Positions 16,752 through 25,800 of a stretch of DNA of 64,000 nt are shown here, in pieces. Source of the stretch: Bdellovibrio sp. KM01 (GTDB taxonomy: Bacteria > Bdellovibrionota > Bdellovibrionia > Bdellovibrionales > Bdellovibrionaceae); contig NZ_CP058348.1 of assembly GCF_013752535.1 (NCBI RefSeq), forward strand, positions 2,418,001 through 2,482,000, written 5' to 3'. How positions within the stretch are numbered: the stretch's first letter is position 1; each line of letters begins with the position of its first letter. Below the pieces are notes generated by a model. It had not been told where the DNA came from and ran no database searches. It saw only the letters and a list, made by a program, of their open reading frames with translations. Made by a program: the position numbers and the translations under genes.

Positions 16752-18697
16752 AGATTCAATACTCGCTGTTCGACACATTGCTAGAACCCGTTTTTGTTCT
16801 GAACGCAGATCAAAAGGTCATCTATTGCAATGAAACAGCGGCTGTTGTCTGTGGTCTTTCCGTCAGAAAAATCACTCGTGGTTCGATGAAGTTCCTGGAT
16901 CTTTTCACGTTCAGTGAGCCCATTGAACAATTGGAAAAGTTGATCCACGTCTGTGACCCGACTCCTTATAAAGAAGTGACGTTTAAAACCTCTCAAGGTG
17001 GTGAAGGTAAAGTGCAAATCACTTTACAACCCGTCTTTGACTCTATGGGTGATAAAAACTGGATTGTCTTTGTGCGCGACGTGACTTTGGAAGAACGCCT
17101 GCAAAAGAAGTATCGCGCTGAGCTTGAACAAAAAGAAGACGTCATCAAAGACCTTGAAGACGCCAAAATTCAGCTGGAAAACTATTCTAAAAACTTGGAA
17201 AAAATGGTTGCAGACCGAACTGCTGAGTTGTCACGTTTGAATCAAATGATGACCGCCCTGCTGGACAGCTTAAATCAGGGCTTCTTGATCTTTAACGAAC
17301 AAGGTCGTGTGTTGGAAGTAACTTCCAAAGCCTGCGAATCCACTGTGGAAGATCGCCCCCAAGGAAAAAATATTTGGGATGTATTAAAACTCCCGGCAAA
17401 CAAAGTCGATGGCTTCCAAAAATGGATGAAAACCATTTTCATGGAAATGCTGCCCTTTGAAGACCTGGCTCCCCTGGGACCGGAAAAATACCCCCACTCT
17501 CAAGGAAATCACATTGCCCTGGAGTACTTCCCCCTTCGCAATGCAGAAGGTAAAATGGATGGTATCGTGATGGTCGCATCCGATATCACTCGCCTGGTGG
17601 AGGCTCAAGAGCAAGCCGAACGCGATCGTGCTTATGCAAATTTGATCATCAATATGGTGCAGAACAAAAACCAAATCGGTCGCTTTGTTCGGGAATCCGA
17701 ATCCCTATTGTCAGAGCTAAAATCAGGTCTTAAAGCTTCGTGGGAAAATGCGGATGATGAATCCCTTTTCCGTCAATTGCACACTTTAAAAGGTGGCGCG
17801 GCGTTGTTTTCTATCCAGGATATGACAGAAGCCTGCCATAAAGCGGAAACGTTGCTGGCGGAGTTTAAAGAATCCCGCAGCGCCGATCAATATCAAAAAC
17901 TTCAAGATGAAAGCCGTTTGGTTGAAAAAACCTTTCAAGCTTTCCTTACAAAAACTCAGGAAATCCTGGGCGGCAAAGCATTATCACAAGAACGCCTCTT
18001 GGAAATCCCCGTCAGCAAACTTCAATCCACAGTCGAGCAGCTGCAAAATCTTCCGCAAGGAAACTCCGCCGCCCGTCTGCTGCTGAATGAGTTTATGATG
18101 GAAACCGTGGGTTCTTTCTTTGCGGCATATGACGACGTCGCTCAGAAAGTGGCCGAAAAACAAGAAAAACAATTGAATCCTGTGATCCTAAAAAATGCGG
18201 AACTAAAAGTTCTGCCGGAAATCTACTCAAACCTCTTTGCGACGTTTGTGCATTCGTTCCGCAACTCTGTGGATCACGGCATCGAGCTTCCTGCCGTTCG
18301 GGCAGAACTGGGAAAACCCACTGCGGGTACGATCAGCGTGCAATTTGATGTTTTAAGAAAACCCGATGTAGACTGGTTGCAGATTCGTATCGACGATGAT
18401 GGTGCTGGTGTGAATGCCAAAGTCATTCGCGAAAAGCTTACAGCAAAAGGCCTGGATGTTTCCCAGGAATCTGATCAGGAAGTTATTCAGCACATCTTTG
18501 ACAGTCAATTCTCCACTCGCGAACAGGTCACTGAGACTTCCGGTCGCGGTGTCGGCATGGATGCGATCAAACACGCTGCCGAACATCTGGGTGGTACTGT
18601 TTCGGTGAGCTCTGAAAATGGAAAAGGCACATCCCTGATAGTGGAAGTGCCTTATATTATCGATATATTGCCAGCGAAAAAACTCAACGCTGCTTAA
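16748..18697 (+). CDS. PAS-PAS-HPt-ATPase signalling protein, CheA-like
   Basis: 649 residues, cytoplasmic. PAS domain 1 at about 1-113, a coiled coil at about 117-165, PAS domain 2 at about 168-283, an HPt domain around His345 (RQLHTLKGGAALFS), and a CheA-type histidine-kinase ATPase domain at about 480-640. The ATPase has an N box HSFRNSVDHGIE and G boxes DDDGAGV and GRGVGMDA. The order HPt then ATPase resembles CheA, but the P5 CheW-like domain is absent and PAS domains replace the chemotaxis input. It is probably a phosphorelay kinase that passes phosphate from the HPt to a receiver, possibly the single-domain receiver encoded at 19603. It is coupled to the upstream FecR protein by an ATGA overlap. 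Confidence 0.88.
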   Translation: MKIQYSLFDTLLEPVFVLNADQKVIYCNETAAVVCGLSVRKITRGSMKFLDLFTFSEPIEQLEKLIHVCDPTPYKEVTFKTSQGGEGKVQITLQPVFDSMGDKNWIVFVRDVTLEERLQKKYRAELEQKEDVIKDLEDAKIQLENYSKNLEKMVADRTAELSRLNQMMTALLDSLNQGFLIFNEQGRVLEVTSKACESTVEDRPQGKNIWDVLKLPANKVDGFQKWMKTIFMEMLPFEDLAPLGPEKYPHSQGNHIALEYFPLRNAEGKMDGIVMVASDITRLVEAQEQAERDRAYANLIINMVQNKNQIGRFVRESESLLSELKSGLKASWENADDESLFRQLHTLKGGAALFSIQDMTEACHKAETLLAEFKESRSADQYQKLQDESRLVEKTFQAFLTKTQEILGGKALSQERLLEIPVSKLQSTVEQLQNLPQGNSAARLLLNEFMMETVGSFFAAYDDVAQKVAEKQEKQLNPVILKNAELKVLPEIYSNLFATFVHSFRNSVDHGIELPAVRAELGKPTAGTISVQFDVLRKPDVDWLQIRIDDDGAGVNAKVIREKLTAKGLDVSQESDQEVIQHIFDSQFSTREQVTETSGRGVGMDAIKHAAEHLGGTVSVSSENGKGTSLIVEVPYIIDILPAKKLNAA

Positions 18698-18699
18698 TC

Positions 18700-19590
18700 T
18701 TAGCGAAGCGTGAAATAAACCACAAATCCCGCAAAACAAACCCAGTGGACAATGCTCGCCACCAGATACACTTTTCCTTCCATGACCATGTCACGACGAG
18801 CGTTGTTGGGTTCGCGGATCAATGCGCGGTTGGTAACTCCCGTAATCCACAGAGCTGCGATCAAAAAGCATGCAACCCCCAAAACCAAATTCACGATCGT
18901 GATGGAGCGGAAAACATTGTCCAACGCCTCTGTGATCGACAGACGCCCCAAGTAAGGAGCCAGCAACACAACAGCGACGGAAACGATCACTGGCAGAAGC
19001 AAGTACTTCACCACCAGGATGCGCCAGTTTTTCAAAGCATCATTGATACGAGTGTAGTTGTGATCAGCACAGATAGCCGTGCGACGGTAAAGCTCAAATG
19101 ATTCCGGCGGAAGTAACTGGGGATTGAAAGAGGAGATCGCTTCCAAAACGTATTCGCTACGTTCAAGGATCACGGTGAACTTGTACTGCTTGCCGTCGTT
19201 CATCACGATCACAAACGAACCACCCTGATATGGCAGGTGGGACAACTTCACTTCTTTGATATCGGCAAAAGGGACTTCGATGGGCTTTTTATCTTTGCCC
19301 GTCATCTGCAAGCGATCCGGGAAGATCGCAACATTCGAAAAAGCCAGAGGCTTAAAGAATGAAAAAGCCTGGAACAACAAGATCGCGGGCATCGGCAATG
19401 CGAGAACCAGGAAACTTACCGCCGTCATGATCGTGCCTTCTTCGATGGCCATCAAAACCATCGGAACATATGGCAGAACAAAGGCCAACGCCAAAGGAAA
19501 GAGCAGATAATAAAAGACTTTTAAGAGGGCCCGATCAGAGAGTGTTCTTTTCAGCCCCACTCTGGGAGAAAACGTTTGGGATTGTTCCAT
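18700..19590 (-). CDS. Membrane protein with a PH-like domain
   Basis: 296 residues from the ATG at 19590 (a GTG nine bases upstream is an alternative). Two hydrophobic segments lie near 25-50 and 55-80, and further ones at about 190-215 and 230-255 and at the C-terminal end. Between them, residues 90-155 contain beta strands VAIFPDRLQMTG, IEVPFADIKEVKL, FVIVMNDGKQYKFTV, matching the bacterial PH-like fold. Proteins of this kind sit in the inner membrane and have no defined activity that I can name. The gene ends three bases from the convergent kinase gene and follows the receiver gene after 12 bases, so the receiver and this protein are likely co-transcribed. Confidence 0.72.
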   Translation of the reverse strand: MEQSQTFSPRVGLKRTLSDRALLKVFYYLLFPLALAFVLPYVPMVLMAIEEGTIMTAVSFLVLALPMPAILLFQAFSFFKPLAFSNVAIFPDRLQMTGKDKKPIEVPFADIKEVKLSHLPYQGGSFVIVMNDGKQYKFTVILERSEYVLEAISSFNPQLLPPESFELYRRTAICADHNYTRINDALKNWRILVVKYLLLPVIVSVAVVLLAPYLGRLSITEALDNVFRSITIVNLVLGVACFLIAALWITGVTNRALIREPNNARRDMVMEGKVYLVASIVHWVCFAGFVVYFTLR

Positions 19591-19602
19591 ACCCCTCACT
19601 TC

Positions 19603-20010
19603 TTATTTTTGATTGTGTTTAGTCCACGCTGCTTTAAGTTTATCTTCAAAAATTTTCGCCGAAAACGGCTTAACGATATATTGAGAAACTCCGGCCAAAA
19701 CCGCTTCAGTCACCTGATCACGCTCTGACTCTGATGTTAATAGAACGAATGGCAGATTCTGCCACTCGGCTGTCGCACGTACGTGCTTTAGCAAATCCAA
19801 GCCCTTCATTTTCGGCATATTCCAATCGGAAATAACCAACTGAATGCTGGAGCCAGGATTATTCGACTGCATAAGGACTTTCAAACCCTCTTCGCCGTCG
19901 CCCGCTTCTTGAATGTTTTTAAAGCCCATAGCCTTGAGTGTGTTTTTCACCAGGTCTCTGATAGAGGGCATATCATCAATAACTAAGATGCGTGTTTCGA
20001 GGGGGAACAT
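19603..20010 (-). CDS. Single-domain response regulator (CheY-like)
   Basis: 135 residues from the ATG at 20010, with AAGGAG four bases upstream; the frame extends further but the earlier codons do not fit a receiver. The domain has the acidic pair in LVIDDMPSI, phospho-acceptor Asp in VISDWNMPKM, Thr in VLLTSES and Lys in YIVKPFSA. There is no output domain, so it acts by binding a target, as CheY does. It is near the CheA-like kinase (16748-18697) but on the other strand, with the PH-like membrane gene between. Phosphotransfer from that kinase is an inference. The promoter lies in the 59 bases after the ChaN-like gene's stop. Confidence 0.9.
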   Translation of the reverse strand: MFPLETRILVIDDMPSIRDLVKNTLKAMGFKNIQEAGDGEEGLKVLMQSNNPGSSIQLVISDWNMPKMKGLDLLKHVRATAEWQNLPFVLLTSESERDQVTEAVLAGVSQYIVKPFSAKIFEDKLKAAWTKHNQK

Positions 20011-20069
20011 AGGACTCCTTAAAACGGTTCCCCTTATTTTAGAAAACTCCGTACAATTAACAACGGATT

Positions 20070-20960
20070 TCAGTGTGCAGTCTTGGGGGCTGGACTTTTC
20101 GCTGGCGCAAGCCACAGATAATTCGCGCGGACTCCATAATCTGTATGAGGATTCACCTCGTTCTGGATGTCTGAATCACTAAGGTCCAAGGTATTTATCT
20201 GAGAAAACGTAACCACAGGAGTCCCCGGGGAACGAGCCAGAATTCGATCGGGCAACCCTCCCCCAAAGCGGGTGTGGAATTCTCCGACAACAATCACCAA
20301 CACTTGATTTGAGTGAGCGGCAATATAATCCGTCGCCTGCCACGCCATTGTATCATCCCAAATAGACTGCGCCGCAAAGTAGCGTTCGCCCGCTTCCGGA
20401 TTTGGCAGATGAGGCATTTGCTCCAGGAATCTCTTTTTATAGGAATCACGGCCGAGTGCGAATTGTGGTGGCAGCAGAGTTTTTTCTTCCGCGGACAGGG
20501 AGTTTAAACCTGTCTTCGCCACTTTCCCCGTCAACCCACGAGGTGCATTCAACGCCAAAGTCTTTGCACCTTCTTGAAGATTCGGGAACTGTGCCTGGTC
20601 ACGGTAGAACTCGTAAGAGGGTTGTTTCCACTGAATCGCATTTAAAAAATCCGTCTCTGCCAGGCGCCCCGCGCGGTAGGCATTCACGTGATTCTGATCG
20701 GTGTATGTAAAAAATTCCAATCCCACGGCCACGACATGCCCGGAGTTCCGCAGCTGACGCATGATTTCGACCTGTTGACGCTGGTGCTCTGGTAATCCGT
20801 GGTTCTCCCCAACCAGCACAATCGAGCCCGGAGTGACTTTAGAAAGGGACTCAGATAAGGTCGTCGCTTGCAGGTCGTTCCCTCTGAAGATGCCCGCCGT
20901 TTGAGCATGGGCGCAGGCAGAAACAAGAGCGGCTACCAAAAAAAGGTTCATAGACTTCAT
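20070..20960 (-). CDS. ChaN-family (Tiki-like) lipoprotein
   Basis: 296 residues, start at 20960 with GAGGGA nine bases before the ATG. The N-terminal hydrophobic stretch ends VSAC (residues 13-16), a lipobox, with AHA as an alternative signal peptidase site. GENHGLPEHQRQQVEI at about 52-67 is the conserved ChaN opening with its GE and H, followed by VGLEFFT (88-94) and VIVVGEFHTRFGGG (224-237). ChaN proteins bind haem or act as metal-dependent TIKI-like proteases; which applies here cannot be decided. The iron regulator Fur is elsewhere in the window and no Fur site is seen here. It runs convergently with nothing and is 59 bases upstream of the receiver gene in the same direction. Confidence 0.82.
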   Translation of the reverse strand: MKSMNLFLVAALVSACAHAQTAGIFRGNDLQATTLSESLSKVTPGSIVLVGENHGLPEHQRQQVEIMRQLRNSGHVVAVGLEFFTYTDQNHVNAYRAGRLAETDFLNAIQWKQPSYEFYRDQAQFPNLQEGAKTLALNAPRGLTGKVAKTGLNSLSAEEKTLLPPQFALGRDSYKKRFLEQMPHLPNPEAGERYFAAQSIWDDTMAWQATDYIAAHSNQVLVIVVGEFHTRFGGGLPDRILARSPGTPVVTFSQINTLDLSDSDIQNEVNPHTDYGVRANYLWLAPAKSPAPKTAH

Positions 20961-21095
20961 GATTTCCCTCGTAAGACGTGAAATTGGCTGTTGAAGTTTC
21001 CGTTTTCCTTTGATACCTTGAGCCCCTTTGAAAAGGTATTGTCATTTTTCGCATTATGCGCGAGGCAATACATATAAGTTTTAAGAGGTACGAAA
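20961..21095. promoter_or_regulatory. Divergent promoter region of the ChaN-like gene and rpmG
   Basis: 135 bases upstream of both genes. It holds a short inverted repeat ATACCTT/AAGGTAT at about 21013-21038 and a TTGTCA at 21039-21044 that could serve as a -35, with a poor TATA-like match (CATATAAG) downstream. I cannot assign the start of transcription. Confidence 0.35.
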
Positions 21096-21275
21096 ATGGC
21101 TAAAAAATCAGGAAGAATCATCATCACTCTTGAGTGCACTGAAGCTCGCGGTGAAGGCAAACCAGTTTCTCGTTACACAACAACGAAAAACAAAACTAAG
21201 ACTCCAAGCCGTCTTGAAAAGAAAAAATACAATCCAAATTTGAAACGTCACACGGTTCACAGAGAAACTAAGTAA
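21096..21275 (+). CDS. rpmG: 50S ribosomal protein L33
   Basis: 59 residues, [19 protein letters not shown] and later [20 protein letters not shown]. This is the L33 pattern, including the basic C terminus ([11 protein letters not shown]). It has a single cysteine and so belongs to the zinc-free form that lacks the CxxC pairs. An AGAGGT site lies seven bases before the ATG. It is shorter than the usual cut-off for gene tracks but certain on sequence. The stop and the next start overlap as TAATG, coupling it to dCTP deaminase. The ribosomal gene is separate from other ribosomal protein genes, as is common for L33. Confidence 0.95.
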   Translation: MAKKSGRIIITLECTEARGEGKPVSRYTTTKNKTKTPSRLEKKKYNPNLKRHTVHRETK

Positions 21276-21811
21276 TGATTCTTACGGATCAGCAGATTCT
21301 CGAATTCATGGAAGCTGGCGCAATTAAAGTTGAGCCCTTCCGCAGAGAATGCCTAGGCACGAACTCTTACGATGTTCACTTGGGTAAAACTCTTGCAGTC
21401 TATGAAAACGAAGTGCTGGACGCTAAGAAGCATAACAAGATTCGTACTTTCGAGATTCCGGATGAGGGCTTTGTTCTCATGCCGGATACTTTGTATTTGG
21501 GCGTTACTCAGGAATACACTGAGACTTTGAAACACGTCCCATTCCTTGAAGGTAAATCCAGTGTTGGTCGTCTTGGTATCGACATCCACGCAACTGCCGG
21601 CAAAGGCGACGTGGGTTTCTGTAACTTCTGGACCCTGGAAATCTCCGTAAAACAACCCGTCAGAGTTTACACTGGAATGCCCGTTGGGCAGCTGATCTAC
21701 TTTGAAGTAAAAGGTGAAATTCTCACGCCATACAACGTGAAGCCTTCTGCTAAGTACAACGAGAAGCTTCCATTACCAGTGGAATCAATGATGTGGAAAA
21801 ATTCATTCTAA
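21275..21811 (+). CDS. dcd: dCTP deaminase
   Basis: 178 residues. It converts dCTP to dUTP for thymidylate synthesis. The family signature is present at about residues 89-118: EGKSSVGRLGIDIHATAG then GDVGFCNFWTLEI, where the conserved Ser and Arg of SSVGR contact the triphosphate and Glu in TLEI fits the catalytic position. The sequence starts MILTDQQI, typical for Dcd. C-terminal YNEK sits near the end, with PLPVESMMW after it. It shares a TAATG junction with rpmG upstream, so it is translated from that message. A further gene starts inside its last codons. Confidence 0.93.
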   Translation: MILTDQQILEFMEAGAIKVEPFRRECLGTNSYDVHLGKTLAVYENEVLDAKKHNKIRTFEIPDEGFVLMPDTLYLGVTQEYTETLKHVPFLEGKSSVGRLGIDIHATAGKGDVGFCNFWTLEISVKQPVRVYTGMPVGQLIYFEVKGEILTPYNVKPSAKYNEKLPLPVESMMWKNSF

Positions 21812-22494
21812 GAATTTCCCGTAAAATTGCGATTCTTTCTTCTGCTCTGTTATCAGGCGCAGCGGTTTTCTCGTTGGTCGGTGCTACTCTTTTGCTGGGC
21901 GCATGTGGCGGCACTAGCACAGAGGTGACTGGCATTGATTCCTACACTCAAATCGGCGGGACACTAACGACTGCTACAAGCGACGAAATTTCCGGCATCG
22001 GCAAAGTCCGTTTCGTTTCCCCGCTAGCGGGAGTTTTAACGAACAACTCCATCAAATTTAAAGCGGCCCTTGATGGCAGCAGCACAAACTCAACAGCAAC
22101 AATCGTTTTCAACTCAAATGATCTGAATGTCACCGAATCCAGCGGCATCGCCGTAAAATTCAGCCGCAACGGCGTGAACGTCTCCTGCCAAATCGGCGTG
22201 AACGGCAACTGGGTCACAGTAGCGAGCTCCATCACCAACATGTATGCCCCACTGGCTTTGGACTTCGTCATCGACATCCACAACAACACCGGCAGCAGTA
22301 ACAAAACCAGAGTATTGATCTGGAGATACACTCCCTATGCTGCAACCACAGCCGACGTAGACACCAACAGCAGCGGCGACCTGACAAGCAGCTACCCCGC
22401 AGCCCAACAAGCCCCGGGAATCTACACCGGTGTGATCGTAAACCAAGCGACAGTCACGGGTGCTGCCATCAGCACGAACAAAATCGTAAATTAA
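21793..22494 (+). CDS. Lipoprotein of unknown function, start inside dcd
   Basis: 233 residues from a GTG at 21793 that lies inside the end of dcd and gives a basic N-region (RISRK), a hydrophobic stretch and the lipobox LLGAC with Cys38. After it the sequence is rich in Ser, Thr, Asn and Gly (TTATSDEISGIGK, NSTATIVFNSNDLNV) and reads as a beta-sandwich, with one CQIGV cysteine. A start further in would remove the basic N-region, so GTG is the best choice, though its 19-base overlap with dcd is unusual. No function can be assigned. The gene is plausible as a cell-surface lipoprotein; codon use changes little relative to neighbours. Confidence 0.7.
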   Translation: MEKFILRISRKIAILSSALLSGAAVFSLVGATLLLGACGGTSTEVTGIDSYTQIGGTLTTATSDEISGIGKVRFVSPLAGVLTNNSIKFKAALDGSSTNSTATIVFNSNDLNVTESSGIAVKFSRNGVNVSCQIGVNGNWVTVASSITNMYAPLALDFVIDIHNNTGSSNKTRVLIWRYTPYAATTADVDTNSSGDLTSSYPAAQQAPGIYTGVIVNQATVTGAAISTNKIVN

Positions 22495-22577
22495 TTCCGA
22501 CTGACACCCGCAGCGGTTGCTGCTCGCGTCAACAAAGACCTCTTCCATGTCAAGGAAGCGCGCTACCAACAGTTCAC

Positions 22578-22594
22578 CTCCGCTTCGGTAACTG
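22578..22594 (+). repeat. 17-base repeat shared with 59014-59030
   Basis: CTCCGCTTCGGTAACTG occurs here and, inverted, at 59014-59030. Both copies lie in the same two intergenic regions that carry the large structured element, 117-135 bases from it, and both continue within a few bases to TGCGTT. This makes a shared origin of the two intergenic regions likely. Confidence 0.7.
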
Positions 22595-22636
22595 ATTGCG
22601 TTATTTAGCCCCCAGAACACCAAAAAACTTTGATGC

Positions 22637-22679
22637 TCCCCGATCCCCGATCCCCGATCCCGATCCCGATCCCCGATCC
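22637..22679. repeat. Short tandem repeat of (C)CCCGAT units
   Basis: Six GAT-containing units of six or seven bases follow each other (CCCCGAT three times, CCCGAT twice, CCCCGAT). The repeat is outside any gene, in the convergent gap after the lipoprotein gene. Variable unit number by slippage is possible but cannot be seen in one sequence. Confidence 0.8.
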
Positions 22680-22710
22680 GAATATTAAGAAAGACAAGTC
22701 AGGAGCGCCA

Positions 22711-22865
22711 GCGCGACTGGCCTGAAGCAGGCCGATGGATGCCTGCACGAAGTCGACCTCCGTCGGCGCACGATGCGCGAACCGCCGCAGGCGGCGACGG
22801 TGAGCCATGGATGGCGTGTCGACGCAGCTGCAGGAAGCCAGCGGACTGATTCAGGTGAGTCGCGC
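22711..22865 (+). other. Large structured element, copy 1
   Basis: An imperfect hairpin of 155 nt. Outer arms 22711-22726 and 22850-22865 pair at 15 of 16 positions if a G-T pair is counted. Spacers of exactly 17 bases lie between arm and core on each side (22727-22743, 22833-22849) and pair with purine mismatches. The 89-nt core (22744-22832) starts TGCACGAAGTCGACCTCCG and ends GTCGACGCAGCTGCA. It contains stems GTCGAC/GTCGAC, CCGTCG/CGACGG, a GCGC/GCGC hairpin, a CCGCC/GGCGG hairpin and a small GCC/GGC hairpin. It lies between convergent genes. A near-identical core with a different but again paired outer stem is at 59165-59326. Whether it acts as RNA or as DNA is unknown. Confidence 0.85.
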
Positions 22866-22880
22866 GGGTCAAAACATGAA

Positions 22881-25800
22881 CTAGTATGAATTAAGATCCG
22901 ATTCCGGAACCTCAGGAATAGCATCAGCAGTAGCCTTGCTACTCATATCGGCGATGTAACCCAAAATTCGCGCCAACTGACTGCGATCCGCAGCCACGTT
23001 CCAGTTTTCAGGTTTGCCCTTCCAACGCAGGAACCACGTCGCTTTTTCTTTCAACGTCGTCGGTGCTTTTCCATAACGAAGCAAGAACATGAACACAGAA
23101 TCCAAGTCCTTCGGTGCGACCTGATCGCCAGCGTATTGCTTCAACAAGTCTGCAAACAGATCGTAAGCTTTCAAAGCTTCATACTTCGTCAAAACTCCGT
23201 CGCTGTTTTCATCAAAACGCGTGAAGATCATTTCTACGTATTGAATAGCGTGAGGAACCTGGCCCAAGTCTGTAAGCTTGGTCGTGCGCGATTTGTTAGG
23301 CACGTAGCCTGAAGATTTAAAAATATTATTGATAAACTCCAAGGTCTCATCACGATCTGCACCTTGCAGGTATCGGCGGAAGACCGGCGTCGCCGTCATC
23401 TTATCCATCAACAAGAAACGATAGGCGTTAGCGGCACAATCCACCTTCACCATCTTTTCCAGTTTCTCGATACCAGTTTTTTTGCTTTTAACCATTTGCT
23501 CAAACAAACAGTCTTTCGGCAGTGCTTCGGTCAGCATCGTGTTGATGCTAACACCCGACCACAACATGCCGACTAAATCTGTCAACTCCACAAAGGAAGC
23601 AGTTTTATTTCCGTCCGAGTGTGGCATGAAGATATTGGCATCACGGAAACGTGCATCCCCAAACGTATCGTTCTCGGGCTCAAGCAGTCCTAAATCGACA
23701 AAAAATGGCTTTACAGTTTTAAAGACAGCGTTCACTTCTTCGACTGTTACACCTGCGTTGGATTTGATACGACCCAAATCACCTGCAAAAGAACGAATCA
23801 TGATCCGAGCCAGGCCACGGTTCAGATTCAATTGAGTCAAAGACTGCTGATTGTACACCTGTTGCAATTCCCGAGAGATGTACATGCGGCCTTGCGCATC
23901 CACCGTTAAAGGAGAAGGCGTTTGCACCACCGGTCCCAGTTCGCGCAAAGCTGTGCGCAGAGCGGCCGAACTGTTCGGGCTGCTGCGGCCTTTTTCAATA
24001 GCGTCCGCTAAATCACGTGGACGAAGACCCTGATTCGCTGGGAACTTGCGAGTCAGTTGGGCAAAGAAAATTTCGGTATCAATCCAAATCTGCAATTCTT
24101 CACGCAACAATTCGACAGAATGCATAGTGATGGCATTCGGAACATAGCCACCCAAGCGGTCTTCAGGAGCAACCAAAAAGTTATTCACCGCCAGACCCAA
24201 AATCGTCCTCAAAGATTTCAAATTGGTTTTTTCCGGCAGGTACTTCAAGTCATTCAAGCGGTTCACAATCTGCATGATTTCACTCATGCTGACTTGATGA
24301 ACGGATTTTTTAACCAGAATATCGCGCAGCAAATTCAAACTTTGATTTGAAAACGTGGAAATAGACCATAAAGTCTCCGACTTTTCCATCGGTTTTTCAG
24401 ACACAAAATAGTGATGATACAAAACGCTGGTATAAACACGAGCGCCCATGCCCAATAGCGGACTCCAGATTTTCTTAGACAATGAAGAGTCATTACCACC
24501 GAAAACCATGTTTTTCGCATCCACCACTAACGGCAGAAGCTTATTCAGCTCTTCGCTGATTGGGACATATTTTTGATCTTCTTTGCCGCCCTTAGGATCT
24601 TTGTCTTTATGCGGATACAAAGTTTCAAACTCACGCAACAAAGCGATCAAGTCTTTCAGGTCGTAAGGACCTTCAACCAAACCACCAAGCTCCACCCCCG
24701 ACTGTTCAAGTACTGCCTGTGCATCCTGGAACAGCTTTTGAGATTCCTGGTAGGAATACATCTGCGGATCCCAGTCGCGGCTGTAAATTGGATAGAACGG
24801 CAGGAATCTTTCCACGATCGCTTTCAGGCGATTGACCTTCATGCGTGCGGTTTTGAAATCGTTTGTCGTAAAGGAATCAACACTGCCACCGAAGACCAAT
24901 TGCTTGACCTTCATGGATTCCAAAATCATTTTCGGAGATATTTTAAACGCCGGCCATACTTTCGAAAACGTCAAAAGCAGATCATTTACTTCCTCACGGG
25001 AAACCACGCCCTCAGGCTTTTCAGCAACCAGATCCTGGAAAACAGAAAGAACGTCTTCCATCGTGCGCGCCAAATAAGTCAGGCGGTAACCAGTATCGGT
25101 TTCAGGAACTTGTTCTATGAAATAGTAATACCGCAGGTATTGAACATACCCACGGGCGCCCAACATACTGAAACGGCGCCATTCATTTGGAGCAATGGCA
25201 TTTTCATTACCACCCGCCAAAGCCTTTTTAACTTTCTTAACCACCGGCATGTAAGTGCGCACCGTTTCCACGGCAGACCATTCATCACCCAAGGTGTCTG
25301 AAAGTTCCTGCAAGAACGTCACAAAGTCAGAAAGATTGTAGGCTTGACCATTTTTTTCGATATGAGTCGCCAAAACCTTGGCAGAGTTTTGCAGCTCTTT
25401 ATTCGCCTCTTCAAAGAAAAGCATGTCCTTCTGAACTTGGTTCGTGTCGGACACGGACCATTTCAAAACCACGATCTTCATGTAAGGATTCATGCGCACG
25501 GTGATACCGTTAAGCATGCCGAAAACTTCCTGAATACTCGTCAGTTCTTTTTGCGTCAGATAATTAACATCACCACCCAAGAACAACTGCTTCAGCTTCA
25601 TGAACTCGCGCTGAAGTTCCGGACTGATTTTCGCACCTTTGGTTTGGTCGAGATAATTTTTCTCAAAGAACGTCGCCAGTTCTTGAGAAGAATAGCGGGA
25701 TTTATCACTGCCTCGCACATATCGCTGGAAGCTTTGGACCGCTCCCCCTAGACAACCCCACAAGGCATTCAAGTCTGCCTCTTTGGCGTTACCTTCGATA

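Noticed and set aside
22114-22623. 169-residue minus-strand frame rich in Gly, Cys and Val
   Set aside because: It is the mirror of the lipoprotein gene at 21793 and runs into the repeat region; no start site or family match.
22711-22865. Integron attC site or CRISPR unit
   Set aside because: The palindromic layout prompted the idea, but there is no GTTRRRY/RYYYAAC pair, no array, and no integrase or cas gene.
22711-22865. Cyclic-di-GMP riboswitch or the abundant Bdellovibrio riboswitch-like RNA
   Set aside because: The conserved riboswitch sequence elements (such as CACGCACAGGGCAAACC-type segments) are not present.
22605-22924. Small frames across the first structured element
   Set aside because: They consist of the GAT tandem repeat and palindromes and have no coding features.
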